Shown here: positions 27,498-35,683 of the stretch, in pieces
Numbering within the stretch: the stretch's first letter is position 1
Layout: each line of letters opens with the position of its first letter
NCBI GenBank assembly: GCA_963755335.1
Contig: CAVWJW010000004.1
Coordinates: forward strand, 508,482-572,481
From: UBA10649 sp963755335
Lineage (GTDB): Bacteria; Actinomycetota; Actinomycetes; S36-B12
Length of the DNA: 64,000 bases
Direction: 5' to 3'
The notes under the pieces: generated by a model
Seen by the model: only the letters and a program-made list of their open reading frames with translations
Databases searched by the model: none
What the model was told of the DNA's origin: nothing
Made by a program: the position numbers and the translations under genes

Positions 27498-28439
27498 ATG
27501 TCTGACACGCTGATAGCCCAGCCGCCGGCAACACCCGAGGTCGTGCGCCCGGCCCGCAGGATGGGAGCCACGAAGCAGTGGCCCGCCCTGGCGGTGCTTC
27601 TGGCACCGACCTTCCTGCTCCTCGGGTTGTTCCTGTTCTACCCCGTAGCACAGTCGTTCCAGATGAGCACCGTCAGTTGGGACGGCCTGCAGCCCATCCG
27701 GGAATTCGTGGGACTGGACAACTGGCGCGAGCTCTTCGCGGACCCCGTCTTCTGGACTGCGGTTCGCAACAGCTTCATGCTCGCCATAGTGTCGGTGATC
27801 ATCCAGATCCCGATCGGCCTTGGACTGGCCATCTTGCTCGACCGTGGTAGCCGTCGCTTCCGCATCTTCAAGATCGTCTTCTTCCTCCCGCTGCTGATGT
27901 CATCGGTCGCGGTGGCATTCCTGTTCCAAGGCGTATTCGACTTCAACTTCGGACTCCTCAATGGAGTGCTCAACCAGGTCGGACTCACGCAACTTTCCCA
28001 AGACTGGCTCGGTGATCCAACCTTCGCCATCTGGGCGGTGCTGGCGGTCGTCTCCTGGCAGTACATCCCCTTCTACATGCTGCTCTTCCTCGCCGCTCTC
28101 CAGGGAATCCCGGTTGAGCTCAAGGAGGCCTCCATGCTGGACGGGGCATCGAAGGGTCAGTACACGCGGAACATCCAGATCCCCATGCTCAAGGGAGCGA
28201 TCGCGACCGCGACGTTGCTCATCGTCATCGGTTCCCTCAAGTACTTCGATCTGATCTGGGTCATGACCGGTGGGGGACCCGATCACGCGACCTCCGTGCT
28301 CGCCACCTACATGTACGAGCAGGCCTTCAAGAACAACCGTGTGGGATACGGGGCCACGATCGCGACCGCCCTGTTCGCCATGGTGTTCGCGGCCGCCCTA
28401 ATCGTCCTGCGTTTCGCGAGAAAGGCCCAAGACGAATGA
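27498..28439 (+). CDS. Sugar ABC transporter permease (MalF-type)
   Basis: 313 aa, six predicted membrane helices. The EAA loop that contacts the ATPase reads VELKEASMLDGASKGQYTRN. A strong AGGAGGAGG lies a few nt before ATG 27498. The N-terminal cytosolic tail (MSDTLIAQPPATPEVVRP) precedes TM1 at about residue 30. It pairs with the next permease, with ATGA overlap of the genes. Confidence 0.93.
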   Translation: MSDTLIAQPPATPEVVRPARRMGATKQWPALAVLLAPTFLLLGLFLFYPVAQSFQMSTVSWDGLQPIREFVGLDNWRELFADPVFWTAVRNSFMLAIVSVIIQIPIGLGLAILLDRGSRRFRIFKIVFFLPLLMSSVAVAFLFQGVFDFNFGLLNGVLNQVGLTQLSQDWLGDPTFAIWAVLAVVSWQYIPFYMLLFLAALQGIPVELKEASMLDGASKGQYTRNIQIPMLKGAIATATLLIVIGSLKYFDLIWVMTGGGPDHATSVLATYMYEQAFKNNRVGYGATIATALFAMVFAAALIVLRFARKAQDE

Positions 28440-29284
28440 AAGCGAAGAGTGCGAGTGCAGCCGAGCGGGCCGACGTCGGCGTAGCCGCCTGGATGGTGGC
28501 CTGTGCGTGGGCGGTCGTGGCGGTGGTCCCCTTCCTCTTCATGGTAATGACCGGATTCAAGTCCTCCGATGAGCAAATCACCTCGCCAGCCTTCGCCCTC
28601 CCCCAGGCGTGGCAGTGGACCAACTTCACCGATGTCCTTTCGGGCTCGTTCCTCCGCGGACTGCTGAACAGCCTCATCGTGTGCGCAGTGTCCATTGCGC
28701 TGATCGTCATGATCGCTGCTATGGCGTCGTGGGCGTTCGCACGCATGCGATTCCGTTACGCAGGCCCGCTCATGGCCCTGGTCGTCGCCGGGATGATCGT
28801 GCCGATCCACTCAACCCTCATCCCGATCTACATCCTGATCAAGGGACTGGGAATCTACGACACGCTCATTGCGCTGATCTTCCCGTACGTGGCGTTCGCG
28901 CTACCCATCTCGATCGTGATCCTCACTCAGTTCATGAGGGAGATCCCACGCGAGCTCGATGAGTCAGCAATGCTCGACGGCGCCGGTCCACTGCGGACCT
29001 TCTGGACCATCGGCCTGCCGTTGAGCCGGGGCGGACTGGTCACCGTGGCGATCTACAACGCCGTGACCTTGTGGAACGAGTTCGTCTTCGCACTGGTACT
29101 CACGTCCAGCCCTTCCAACCGAACGCTGCCCCTGACCATCTGGGACTACCAGGGGCAGTACTCGATGAATCTCCCCGCGATCATGGCCGCGCTCACCCTC
29201 AGCGCGCTGCCCCTGATCCTGACCTACATAATCTTCCAAGACCGACTGGTCAAGGGGATGATGGCGGGAGCGGTGAAGGCTTGA
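28436..29284 (+). CDS. Sugar ABC transporter permease (MalG-type)
   Basis: 282 aa, six membrane helices, EAA loop IPRELDESAMLDGAGPLRTF and the C-terminal FQDRLVKGMMAGAVK typical of MalG-like subunits. The start overlaps the stop of the first permease (ATGA) and its own stop overlaps the TTG start of the LacI gene (TTGA), so SBP, permeases and regulator are one transcript after the hairpin. Confidence 0.93.
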   Translation: MKAKSASAAERADVGVAAWMVACAWAVVAVVPFLFMVMTGFKSSDEQITSPAFALPQAWQWTNFTDVLSGSFLRGLLNSLIVCAVSIALIVMIAAMASWAFARMRFRYAGPLMALVVAGMIVPIHSTLIPIYILIKGLGIYDTLIALIFPYVAFALPISIVILTQFMREIPRELDESAMLDGAGPLRTFWTIGLPLSRGGLVTVAIYNAVTLWNEFVFALVLTSSPSNRTLPLTIWDYQGQYSMNLPAIMAALTLSALPLILTYIIFQDRLVKGMMAGAVKA

Positions 29285-30306
29285 GCGTAGACGGAGCCAA
29301 GTCGCGGCGGGGGTCGGTGACCCTCGAGGACGTTGCCAAGGCCTCCGGCTCATCGCGCGCCACGGTGTCGCGGTTCGTGAACGGAGACCCGCGCGTCTCC
29401 CCGCGAACGGCAGACAAGATCAGCAAGGCAATCGAGACCCTGGGGTACGTCTCGAACCCGTCCGCACGCGCCCTCGCCGGTGGAACGTCGAAGACCATTG
29501 GTCTGGTGTTCATGGAGTCTTTCCGCGACCTGTTCCGCAACTCCTTCTGGGGTGAGGTAGTCGACGCCGTCTCCGACGTCTTGTGGTCCGAGAACTTCCA
29601 GGTCGCGTTCCTCGTCAACGACCGCGCCAAGCAAGACAAGGTGCGCGCCTACCTCCAGCAACGGCACGTCGACGGCGTGATTGTGATGAGCACGTCCACG
29701 GAGAGAGACCTGAGCGCGACACTTACGCAGGAGGGCTTCCCCTGCGTGGTATTCGGAGGGGTCCCAGGCAGCGGATCCGTTCCCACCGTGGATGTGGACA
29801 ACACCGCCGTGGGTGCGATGGCCGCCGGAGTCTTGCTCAAGCGCGGGGTGCGTCGGCCCGTCGTGATCGCGGGCCGCGACGACATGCAGGTCAGCGAGGT
29901 ACGCGTGAGAGGCTTCATCGAGGAGATGAAGGTCGCTGGCATCACCATCACGCCACGCGACATCGCCTCTGGAGGATTCACCGAGGAAGGCGGCGCAGCG
30001 GCGATGCGCCAACTGGCGCGCAGCCACCCCGACCTCGACGGCGTCTTCGCCGCCAGCGACCGCATGGCGATCGCAGCCATGGACGTCGTGCAGGACTACG
30101 GCCGGCGCGTTCCCGAGGATGTGGCCGTGGTCGGTGTTGACGGAAGCAGCCTCGGCGACCTCGTACGACCCGGCCTCACCAGCATCGGCGCAGACTGGAC
30201 GGCAATCGGGCACGAGCTGGCCGAACAGATGCTTGGAGCCCTCGCCGGAGATCCCCCCACCGCGGTCCTGCATCAACCGCAGCTCGTGCAACGTCATTCG
30301 GCCTGA
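29281..30306 (+). CDS. LacI-family transcriptional regulator of the pentoside island
   Basis: 341 aa with an N-terminal HTH (VTLEDVAKASGSSRATVSRF, about residues 13-35), hinge helix NPSARALAGGT and a periplasmic-binding-like effector domain ending in VAVVGVDGSSLGDLVRPGLT. TTG 29281 is chosen because it overlaps the permease stop (TTGA), has GGGAG upstream and gives a normal short N terminus; the frame is open upstream but antisense-like. It likely represses both divergent operons through the two GAGAGCGCTC operators at 25848 and 25946, and releases on binding of a xylo-oligosaccharide. Confidence 0.9.
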   Translation: MSVDGAKSRRGSVTLEDVAKASGSSRATVSRFVNGDPRVSPRTADKISKAIETLGYVSNPSARALAGGTSKTIGLVFMESFRDLFRNSFWGEVVDAVSDVLWSENFQVAFLVNDRAKQDKVRAYLQQRHVDGVIVMSTSTERDLSATLTQEGFPCVVFGGVPGSGSVPTVDVDNTAVGAMAAGVLLKRGVRRPVVIAGRDDMQVSEVRVRGFIEEMKVAGITITPRDIASGGFTEEGGAAAMRQLARSHPDLDGVFAASDRMAIAAMDVVQDYGRRVPEDVAVVGVDGSSLGDLVRPGLTSIGADWTAIGHELAEQMLGALAGDPPTAVLHQPQLVQRHSA

Positions 30307-30707
30307 CGGGATCTCGTTCGAACCCATCGCTAGACAACCGTGACGGATCCATCCATGACGCCTTCGCGGTCGACAGACTATCGCGGCCTTGTGGGTAGCG
30401 GCTGGGCCCTTCGGGGCGGGTCTGGCGGCAGCGCGGCTTGCCCTCACTGGCGATGGCTCCGACGCCCGCCGAGAGCATCTGGGAGTCGGCCCGCAGAGCG
30501 TCGTCGTTGTGGTGGTCACCGAAGGATCCGCGGCCAATCCGGTGCCTCGAGTGGATGCGCGATGACATCACCACCTGCACTCGCCGAACCTTAGCCCTCA
30601 TTCTAGCCCTCGTTGCCTCTGGCCGGGTGGGTCTCGCCGGGTCTGCTTGGTTCGTGAATCCCTTTGGTTGCAACACAATTCGGGAATCTCACCCTCGAAT
30701 TGATCCC
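30307..30707. other. Right end of the element, non-coding
   Basis: 400 bp between the LacI gene and the right att core without a credible gene. It holds the TAGCCCTC pair at 30592-30611 and an inverted repeat AATTCG…CGAATT (30677-30682/30696-30701) close to the core, both probably part of the recombination site. Confidence 0.6.
30592..30611 (+). repeat. Putative integrase arm sites, right end
   Basis: TAGCCCTC at 30592 and 30604 with the same 12-bp period and orientation as the pair near the left end. They lie about 97 bp from the right core; the left pair is about 73 bp from its core. In the excised circle the two pairs would flank the core on both sides. Confidence 0.65.
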
Positions 30708-30751
30708 ACTTTTAATCCGTAGGTTCGGGGTTCGAGCCCCCGGCGACCCAC
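30708..30751 (+). repeat. Right attachment site (44-bp direct repeat copy 2)
   Basis: Identical to 13557-13600: the anticodon loop to 3' end of tRNA-Lys plus one base. There is no 5' half here, so this is a tRNA fragment left by integration, not a second tRNA gene. Confidence 0.95.
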
Positions 30752-30889
30752 TTGAAAGTATTGCACTGCAACAGATTTCGGGCTTCAAGGAGGCAGCTCC
30801 GATACCCGATTGCCGAGTCTGCGGACGCGTAGTCCTTAGGTTGAGTGCCTTTGTGCCAGATTCGCTGCGATGAACTAAGTGCAGCTGGA

Positions 30890-31942
30890 TTAGTCGATCG
30901 AAAACTCAAAGAGCATGGTGTGGCGATAGTTGTCGCCCGCACGGACTGTCGCGGTTGGGAAGTGGGAGAACCTCGGAGAGTCGGGGAACTTCTGGGTCTC
31001 GAGAGTGAAACCTGCGTTCTTGCAGTATCGAGAGTCGTCCTTCCCGACGATCCGGTCATCCAGATACCCGCCCGTGTACATCTGGAGTCCCGGCTCGGAC
31101 GTCGACAGGTGCATTCGTCTTCCGGAGACGGGATCGAAGACCTCAGCTGCTTCAGACAAGTCCACCCCACCGCCGCGCAGGCACCAGTTGTGGTCGTACT
31201 CGACACCGCCACGGCTGGAGATGGCCGAGTTGCTGGTGGGTCCGCTCCCCGCGGAGGCACCGATGGAGCGCAGCTCACGAAAGTCATACGGGGTTCCATC
31301 AACGGTGAGGACCTCGCCGGTGGCGAGCAAGTCCCCATCAACCGGTGTGTAGTAATCGCTGGGGAGTCGCATCTGATGACTGAGGACGTCTCCTGATGCG
31401 TGTCCGGCCAGGTTGAAGTAGGAGTGATGGACCATATTGATCACCGTCGTCTCAGACGGCATCGCCTCCATGGTGATGCGCAGAGACCGTCCGAAGAGCG
31501 CGTAGGTCGACGCGACATCGCAACCGCCGGGGAAGCCCATCTCGCCAGGTGCGCTGCGGGTCCGGAAGGTGACACTTGCCTCTCCAGCTTCGACGTCCCA
31601 CCGGCGGCTGTCCCATCCGTGCCGTCCACCATGAAGGTGGTTGAGGCCCTCGTTGCAGTCGACGCGGCAATCCCTCCCTTGGAGTGTGAACTGACCGCGC
31701 GCAATTCGGTTGCCATATCGGCCGACGGTGGCGCCGAAGTAGGCGGGCGACTGCGCGTAGGACTGTGCGTCGTCGAAGCCCAGAACGATGTCCTCCGCGT
31801 GCCCATCTCGCCCGGGGACCCAGAGTGACACCAGCCTCGCGCCGTAGTTCGTGACGCGGAGGCAGACACCCTCGCCTCCGTCCAGGAAATACGCGTGGGC
31901 AACGTGATCTTCCACGTGCCCGAAGGTCGACTCCGTGACCAT
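30890..31942 (-). CDS. galM: Aldose 1-epimerase (mutarotase)
   Basis: 350 aa beta-sandwich mutarotase: NEGLNHLHGGRHGWDSRRWD, catalytic His in MVHHSYFNLAGH, MYTGGYLDD and the catalytic Glu in FTLETQKFPDSP. It speeds interconversion of alpha and beta sugar anomers. It is last in the minus-strand transcript after the pentose ABC importer, 46 bp from the permease gene, which fits preparing imported arabinose for AraA. ATG 31942 has GAGGAAG upstream. Its stop is about 140 bp from the element's right att site, so the arabinose locus lies just outside the element. Confidence 0.92.
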   Translation of the reverse strand: MVTESTFGHVEDHVAHAYFLDGGEGVCLRVTNYGARLVSLWVPGRDGHAEDIVLGFDDAQSYAQSPAYFGATVGRYGNRIARGQFTLQGRDCRVDCNEGLNHLHGGRHGWDSRRWDVEAGEASVTFRTRSAPGEMGFPGGCDVASTYALFGRSLRITMEAMPSETTVINMVHHSYFNLAGHASGDVLSHQMRLPSDYYTPVDGDLLATGEVLTVDGTPYDFRELRSIGASAGSGPTSNSAISSRGGVEYDHNWCLRGGGVDLSEAAEVFDPVSGRRMHLSTSEPGLQMYTGGYLDDRIVGKDDSRYCKNAGFTLETQKFPDSPRFSHFPTATVRAGDNYRHTMLFEFSID

Positions 31943-31988
31943 CTGCCGCTTCCTCTAGTGATGACAACGGTCAGGACATGGGGAACGC

Positions 31989-33005
31989 CTACTCCCGCCG
32001 TGCCGTGCGGGTAACGATGAAGCGCTGAATCAGAATGAAGACCAGCAGCAGGCCTCCGACGATAATCTGCATCCACGACTGCTCGGCACCTAGGAAAGAG
32101 ATACTCGTCTTGATGGTGCCGTAGACGAAGACGCCGATCATCGAGCCGATGACGTATCCCCGACCCCCCGAGAGAAGTGTGCCGCCGATGACGACGGCTG
32201 CGATCGCGTCGAGTTCGGTGCCGATGCCGTTGCGCGGGTAGCCTGCACCGGAGTAGGCGGTGAGGATCAGGCCTGCAACGCCGGCCAGGGTGCCGGAGAT
32301 GACATAGACGAGCACCTTGGTGCGAGCGACCCTCAGCCCCATGAGCTGGGCCGAGAGCTCGTTCCCGCCAATGGCGTACACGGTTCGTCCAAACCGCGTG
32401 TACTGCAGGACGATCGCGCCGATCGCGACTGCTGACAACGCGATGATGCCGGTAGGGGTGATGTACCAGTCTCCTGCCTGCAATCGGGTCGCTTGAAGCC
32501 ACTGGACCGAAGAATCCTCAACGGCGATCGATGACAGGCTCACCACGAATGCCAGTCCTCGAGCCAGGAAGAGACCCGCGAGAGAAGCGATAAAGGGTTG
32601 CACCTCGAAGTACTGGATCAGAATGCCGATCAGCAGCCCGATCATTGCGCCCGCGCCGAGTATGACCGGCACGGCCACCACTGCGGGCAGCCCGTCGGCC
32701 AAGAGGTGGGCCAGCAGGATTCCGGTGAACGCCATCACCGACCCGACGGAGAGGTCGATGCCAGCAGTGAGGATCACGAATGTCATTCCAACAGCGATGA
32801 CCATGAGATAGGCGTTGTCTAACAGGAGCGCTGACATGTTCCCAGGACTGATGAAGTTGCCGAAGTAGATCTGGGCGGCCACTAGGAGCAGCACCAGTAC
32901 GGTCAGCGCGGCGAACGTCGGCATCAGGGAGGCGTGGCGGCTCATGAACCGCTCGCTGGCCGCCTTGATGCCGGAGCCGACCTCGGGCGTGCTGAGCGTC
33001 GTCAT
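31989..33005 (-). CDS. Ribose-type sugar ABC permease (YjfF-like)
   Basis: 338 aa, about ten hydrophobic segments, BPD_transp_2 family (CUT2). Diagnostic blocks are GMTFVILTAGIDLSVGSVMA and IAAVVIGGTLLSGGRGYVIG. Its ATG overlaps the stop of the next upstream permease (33002-33005, ATGA). With the 33002-34051 gene it forms the heterodimeric channel of a YtfQRT/YjfF-type importer. Confidence 0.93.
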   Translation of the reverse strand: MTTLSTPEVGSGIKAASERFMSRHASLMPTFAALTVLVLLLVAAQIYFGNFISPGNMSALLLDNAYLMVIAVGMTFVILTAGIDLSVGSVMAFTGILLAHLLADGLPAVVAVPVILGAGAMIGLLIGILIQYFEVQPFIASLAGLFLARGLAFVVSLSSIAVEDSSVQWLQATRLQAGDWYITPTGIIALSAVAIGAIVLQYTRFGRTVYAIGGNELSAQLMGLRVARTKVLVYVISGTLAGVAGLILTAYSGAGYPRNGIGTELDAIAAVVIGGTLLSGGRGYVIGSMIGVFVYGTIKTSISFLGAEQSWMQIIVGGLLLVFILIQRFIVTRTARRE

Positions 33006-34051
33006 GCCCCCACCTTCTCGGCTGCTGGGGCTTCGGACGCGCCGATGGCGGCTTTGCCAGTTCGAGACCGTCGCCCGTACTTACGCAGACGAGGCGACTG
33101 GACGATCACGACCAGGACCACGACCAAGGCGAAGAAGACGGGACTTTGCGGCGAGGGAACTCCGAGGAACAGGATGGTCGAGTTAAGGGTCTGGATGATC
33201 AGCACGCCGACTACCGTCCCAGCGATGCTGAACTTGCCACCCTGGAGGGAGGTACCTCCCAGGACGACGGCGAGGATGGCGTAGAGCTCGATGAACAGTC
33301 CAGCGGCGTTCGCATCAGCTGCCCTGATGTTCGAGCTGTAGATGATTCCCGCGATCCCTGCCATGAGCCCGCTGAGGACGTAGGCGCTGAAGATGATTCC
33401 CCGTGAGCGGACCCCGGCGAGCCGGCTGGCCTCTGGGTTGATGCCCACTGACTCCGTCAGCATTCCGAGGGCCGTTCGACGTTCGAACGCGCTGATCAGG
33501 ACGATCGCAGTCACGGAGATGAGAAATGCGAACGGCAGCACGAACAGGTACCCGGTGGCGATGTACTCGAAGGGCGCGCTGTTGACGGTTGTGATGAAGC
33601 CGCCGGTGATCAAGAGTGCCACGCCACGGCCGGCGAGCATGAGCACGAGTGTGGCGATGATCGGCTGAATCCCCAATCCGGCAATAAGCATCCCGTTCCA
33701 CGCTCCGAGCAGCAGGGAGACCACTATGGCGACGATGATTGCGATCAACACGGTGCCGAGATTGTCGGGATCGCCCGACCCGTCGATGATGGTCAGCGCC
33801 ACCGCTCCCGAGACCGCCATGACAGCACCGACGGACAGGTCGATGCCACGGGTGGCGATCACGATGGTCATGCCTAGTGCGACGAGCATCAGGGGAGCGC
33901 TGTTGCGAAGGATGTCGATGAGCGCGCCGTAGAGCTGACCGTCGTGAACAGTGATCTTGATGAACTGTGGTCGGGCGATCGTATTGATCACGATGAGAAT
34001 GAGCAGCGCGACGATCGGCCAGAAGAGCCGATGCCTGAACACCCGCTTCAC
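33002..34051 (-). CDS. Ribose-type sugar ABC permease (YtfT-like)
   Basis: 349 aa CUT2 permease with LGMTIVIATRGIDLSVGAVMA and AVVLGGTSLQGGKFSIAGTV. The start overlaps the ATPase stop (ATGA at 34048-34051) and the stop overlaps the next permease start, a tightly coupled array. It has a basic cytosolic C terminus (RLRKYGRRSRTGKAAIG). Confidence 0.93.
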   Translation of the reverse strand: MKRVFRHRLFWPIVALLILIVINTIARPQFIKITVHDGQLYGALIDILRNSAPLMLVALGMTIVIATRGIDLSVGAVMAVSGAVALTIIDGSGDPDNLGTVLIAIIVAIVVSLLLGAWNGMLIAGLGIQPIIATLVLMLAGRGVALLITGGFITTVNSAPFEYIATGYLFVLPFAFLISVTAIVLISAFERRTALGMLTESVGINPEASRLAGVRSRGIIFSAYVLSGLMAGIAGIIYSSNIRAADANAAGLFIELYAILAVVLGGTSLQGGKFSIAGTVVGVLIIQTLNSTILFLGVPSPQSPVFFALVVVLVVIVQSPRLRKYGRRSRTGKAAIGASEAPAAEKVGA

Positions 34052-35592
34052 GCTGCGCTCCCCTCGCCTTTGTTCGCGATGTAGTCGATCAGGTCGGTCA
34101 GGTCGACTTCGCTGGAATCGAGCTCACCGATGGCACGGCGATCTCTCATCACGAGCACTCGCTGCGCAAGACGGAGTACCTCTTCGAGTTCCGAGGAGAT
34201 GAAGATGACCGAGAGGCCCGCGGCGGACAGTTCGGCGACCTTGCGCTGGATGTCGGCCTTTGCGCCGACGTCGATGCCACGCGTGGGCTCATCCAGAATG
34301 ATCAGTTGGGGGGCGGTCGCCAGCCAACGGGCGAGAAGGACCTTCTGCTGGTTCCCGCCGGAGAGGGTGGAGGCGATGGCGTTGGGGTTCGCCGGACGTA
34401 CGCCCAGGGCATCCATGTACTCGCCGACCACCGCGTCCATCTCGGCCTTGCGGATCTTGTGCCGCCATCCGCGCCGGGCCTGGATTCCCAGGACGATGTT
34501 CTCCGCGACGGTGAGGTCGGACACGATCCCTTCTCCGCGACGATCCTCTGACGAGAACGCGATTCGGCGCTCGATCGCCTGACGTGGGGATGCCATCTTC
34601 GCCGGATCGCCGTTAACCGCGATGGAACCTGAGTCTGCGCGGTCGGCGCCGTAGAGCAGTCTGACGAGTTCCGTTCGCCCAGAGCCCAGCAAGCCTGCCA
34701 AACCCAGGACCTCCCCGCTGAAGACCTCGAGGTCGGCGGGCTCAAGGAATCCCTGACGTCCGACCTGTTGGGCCTTGAGCACGGGAACGCCAGTGCGATT
34801 GATCTCGCGGTTTGAGGCCGTCGAGATTGCCTCCAGATCGTCCAGTTCGCGTCCGATCATCTTGGTGACGAGTTCGCCGCGAGGGAGATCCTCGATCGGG
34901 TACTCGCCCACTAGTCGACCGTTCCGCAGCACGGTGACGAAGTCGGCGATCTCGTACACCTGCTCGAGGAAGTGGCTCACGAACAGAATCGCGACACCCG
35001 TGGCGCGCAGTTCTCGGACCACAGCGAACAGGCGCTCGACCTCACCTCGATCGAGACTGGACGTGGGTTCGTCCAGGATCAGCACCCTGGAGTCGAGCAC
35101 CATGGCCCGACTGATTGCCACCAACTGCTGGATGGCCAGCGAGTGGCTGGAGAGCGTCGTACGGGTGTCGATAGTCAGTCCGAGACTCGCGAGGTGCTCT
35201 CTGGCCCGCACGTGCACGGCCTTCCAGTCGATTCGGCCGCCGCGTCGCGGTTCATGCCCCAGCATCACGTTCTCACCGACGGACAGGTTCGGGCAGAGGT
35301 TCACCTCTTGATAGACGGTGGAGATCCCTGCGGCTTGAGCGTCGGAGGTGTTGCGGAAGATCACGGGGTTGCCGGCCACGGTGATGGTGCCTGAGTCGAT
35401 TGCGTAGACACCGGTGAGCGCCTTGATCAGGGTGGATTTCCCAGCGCCGTTCTCGCCCATGAGTGCGTGAATCTCGCCAGAACGCAGGAAGAAGTCCACG
35501 CTGTCGAGGGCGAGAACCCCGGGGAAGCTGATGGTGATGCCCCGCATCTCGACGATCGTGGGACCGGCCTGGTTCTTGCTCACGTCTGCCAC
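34048..35592 (-). CDS. Sugar ABC transporter ATPase with two nucleotide-binding domains (YtfR/RbsA type)
   Basis: 514 aa fused double ABC protein. Domain 1 has Walker A MGENGAGKST and Walker B VLILDEPTSSLD; domain 2 has a degenerate Walker A (GLLGSGRTE), signature TLSGGNQQKVLLARWL and Walker B IILDEPTRGID. This asymmetry is normal in the CUT2 family. It drives import through the two downstream permeases. It is separated from the SBP gene by 91 bp holding a perfect 16-bp hairpin. Confidence 0.94.
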   Translation of the reverse strand: MADVSKNQAGPTIVEMRGITISFPGVLALDSVDFFLRSGEIHALMGENGAGKSTLIKALTGVYAIDSGTITVAGNPVIFRNTSDAQAAGISTVYQEVNLCPNLSVGENVMLGHEPRRGGRIDWKAVHVRAREHLASLGLTIDTRTTLSSHSLAIQQLVAISRAMVLDSRVLILDEPTSSLDRGEVERLFAVVRELRATGVAILFVSHFLEQVYEIADFVTVLRNGRLVGEYPIEDLPRGELVTKMIGRELDDLEAISTASNREINRTGVPVLKAQQVGRQGFLEPADLEVFSGEVLGLAGLLGSGRTELVRLLYGADRADSGSIAVNGDPAKMASPRQAIERRIAFSSEDRRGEGIVSDLTVAENIVLGIQARRGWRHKIRKAEMDAVVGEYMDALGVRPANPNAIASTLSGGNQQKVLLARWLATAPQLIILDEPTRGIDVGAKADIQRKVAELSAAGLSVIFISSELEEVLRLAQRVLVMRDRRAIGELDSSEVDLTDLIDYIANKGEGSAA

Positions 35593-35612
35593 CTCTCAGT
35601 GTGTGTGGGCAC

Positions 35613-35648
35613 CGATCGGGGGGGCCGGTCTGCCGGCCCCCCCGATCG
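35613..35648 (-). terminator. Perfect 16-bp hairpin between SBP and ATPase genes
   Basis: CGATCGGGGGGGCCGG (35613-35628), loop TCTG, and the exact complement at 35633-35648. With 16 GC-rich pairs and a 4-nt loop it is very stable. No T-run is present on the minus strand. It starts about 36 nt after the SBP stop and likely stabilises the SBP message or stops part of the transcription before the ATPase/permease genes. Confidence 0.8.
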
Positions 35649-35683
35649 CGCGATCACCAGTCGCTCACGTTAGTGCGGCTGTG

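Larger units (their letters stand above)
13557..30751. mobile_element. 17.2-kb integrative mobilizable element in tRNA-Lys with pentoside cargo
   Basis: Limits are set by the perfect 44-bp repeat. The recombination module (integrase 14983-16320, excisionase 16429-16668) lies next to the tRNA end, as expected. A MobF relaxase-helicase follows at 16843-19938, but no VirB4, TraG/T4CP or FtsK-type translocase is present, so the element is best called mobilizable rather than self-transmissible. Cargo is MntA/HepT, an interrupted nucleotidyltransferase pair, and an ABC importer with xylose isomerase, GH3 glycosidase and LacI regulator. Both ends have paired TAGCCCTC sites. Nearly all cargo frames are intact, suggesting recent or maintained acquisition. 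Excision and mobility are inferred. Confidence 0.9.

Noticed and set aside
30708..30751. Second tRNA-Lys gene
   Set aside because: Only the part from the anticodon loop to the 3' end is present; no acceptor 5' strand or D-arm precedes it. It is the right att copy.
13557..30751. Self-transmissible ICE or AICE
   Set aside because: No VirB4/TraG/T4CP, FtsK-SpoIIIE translocase or replication initiator is encoded between the att sites; a mobilizable element fits better.
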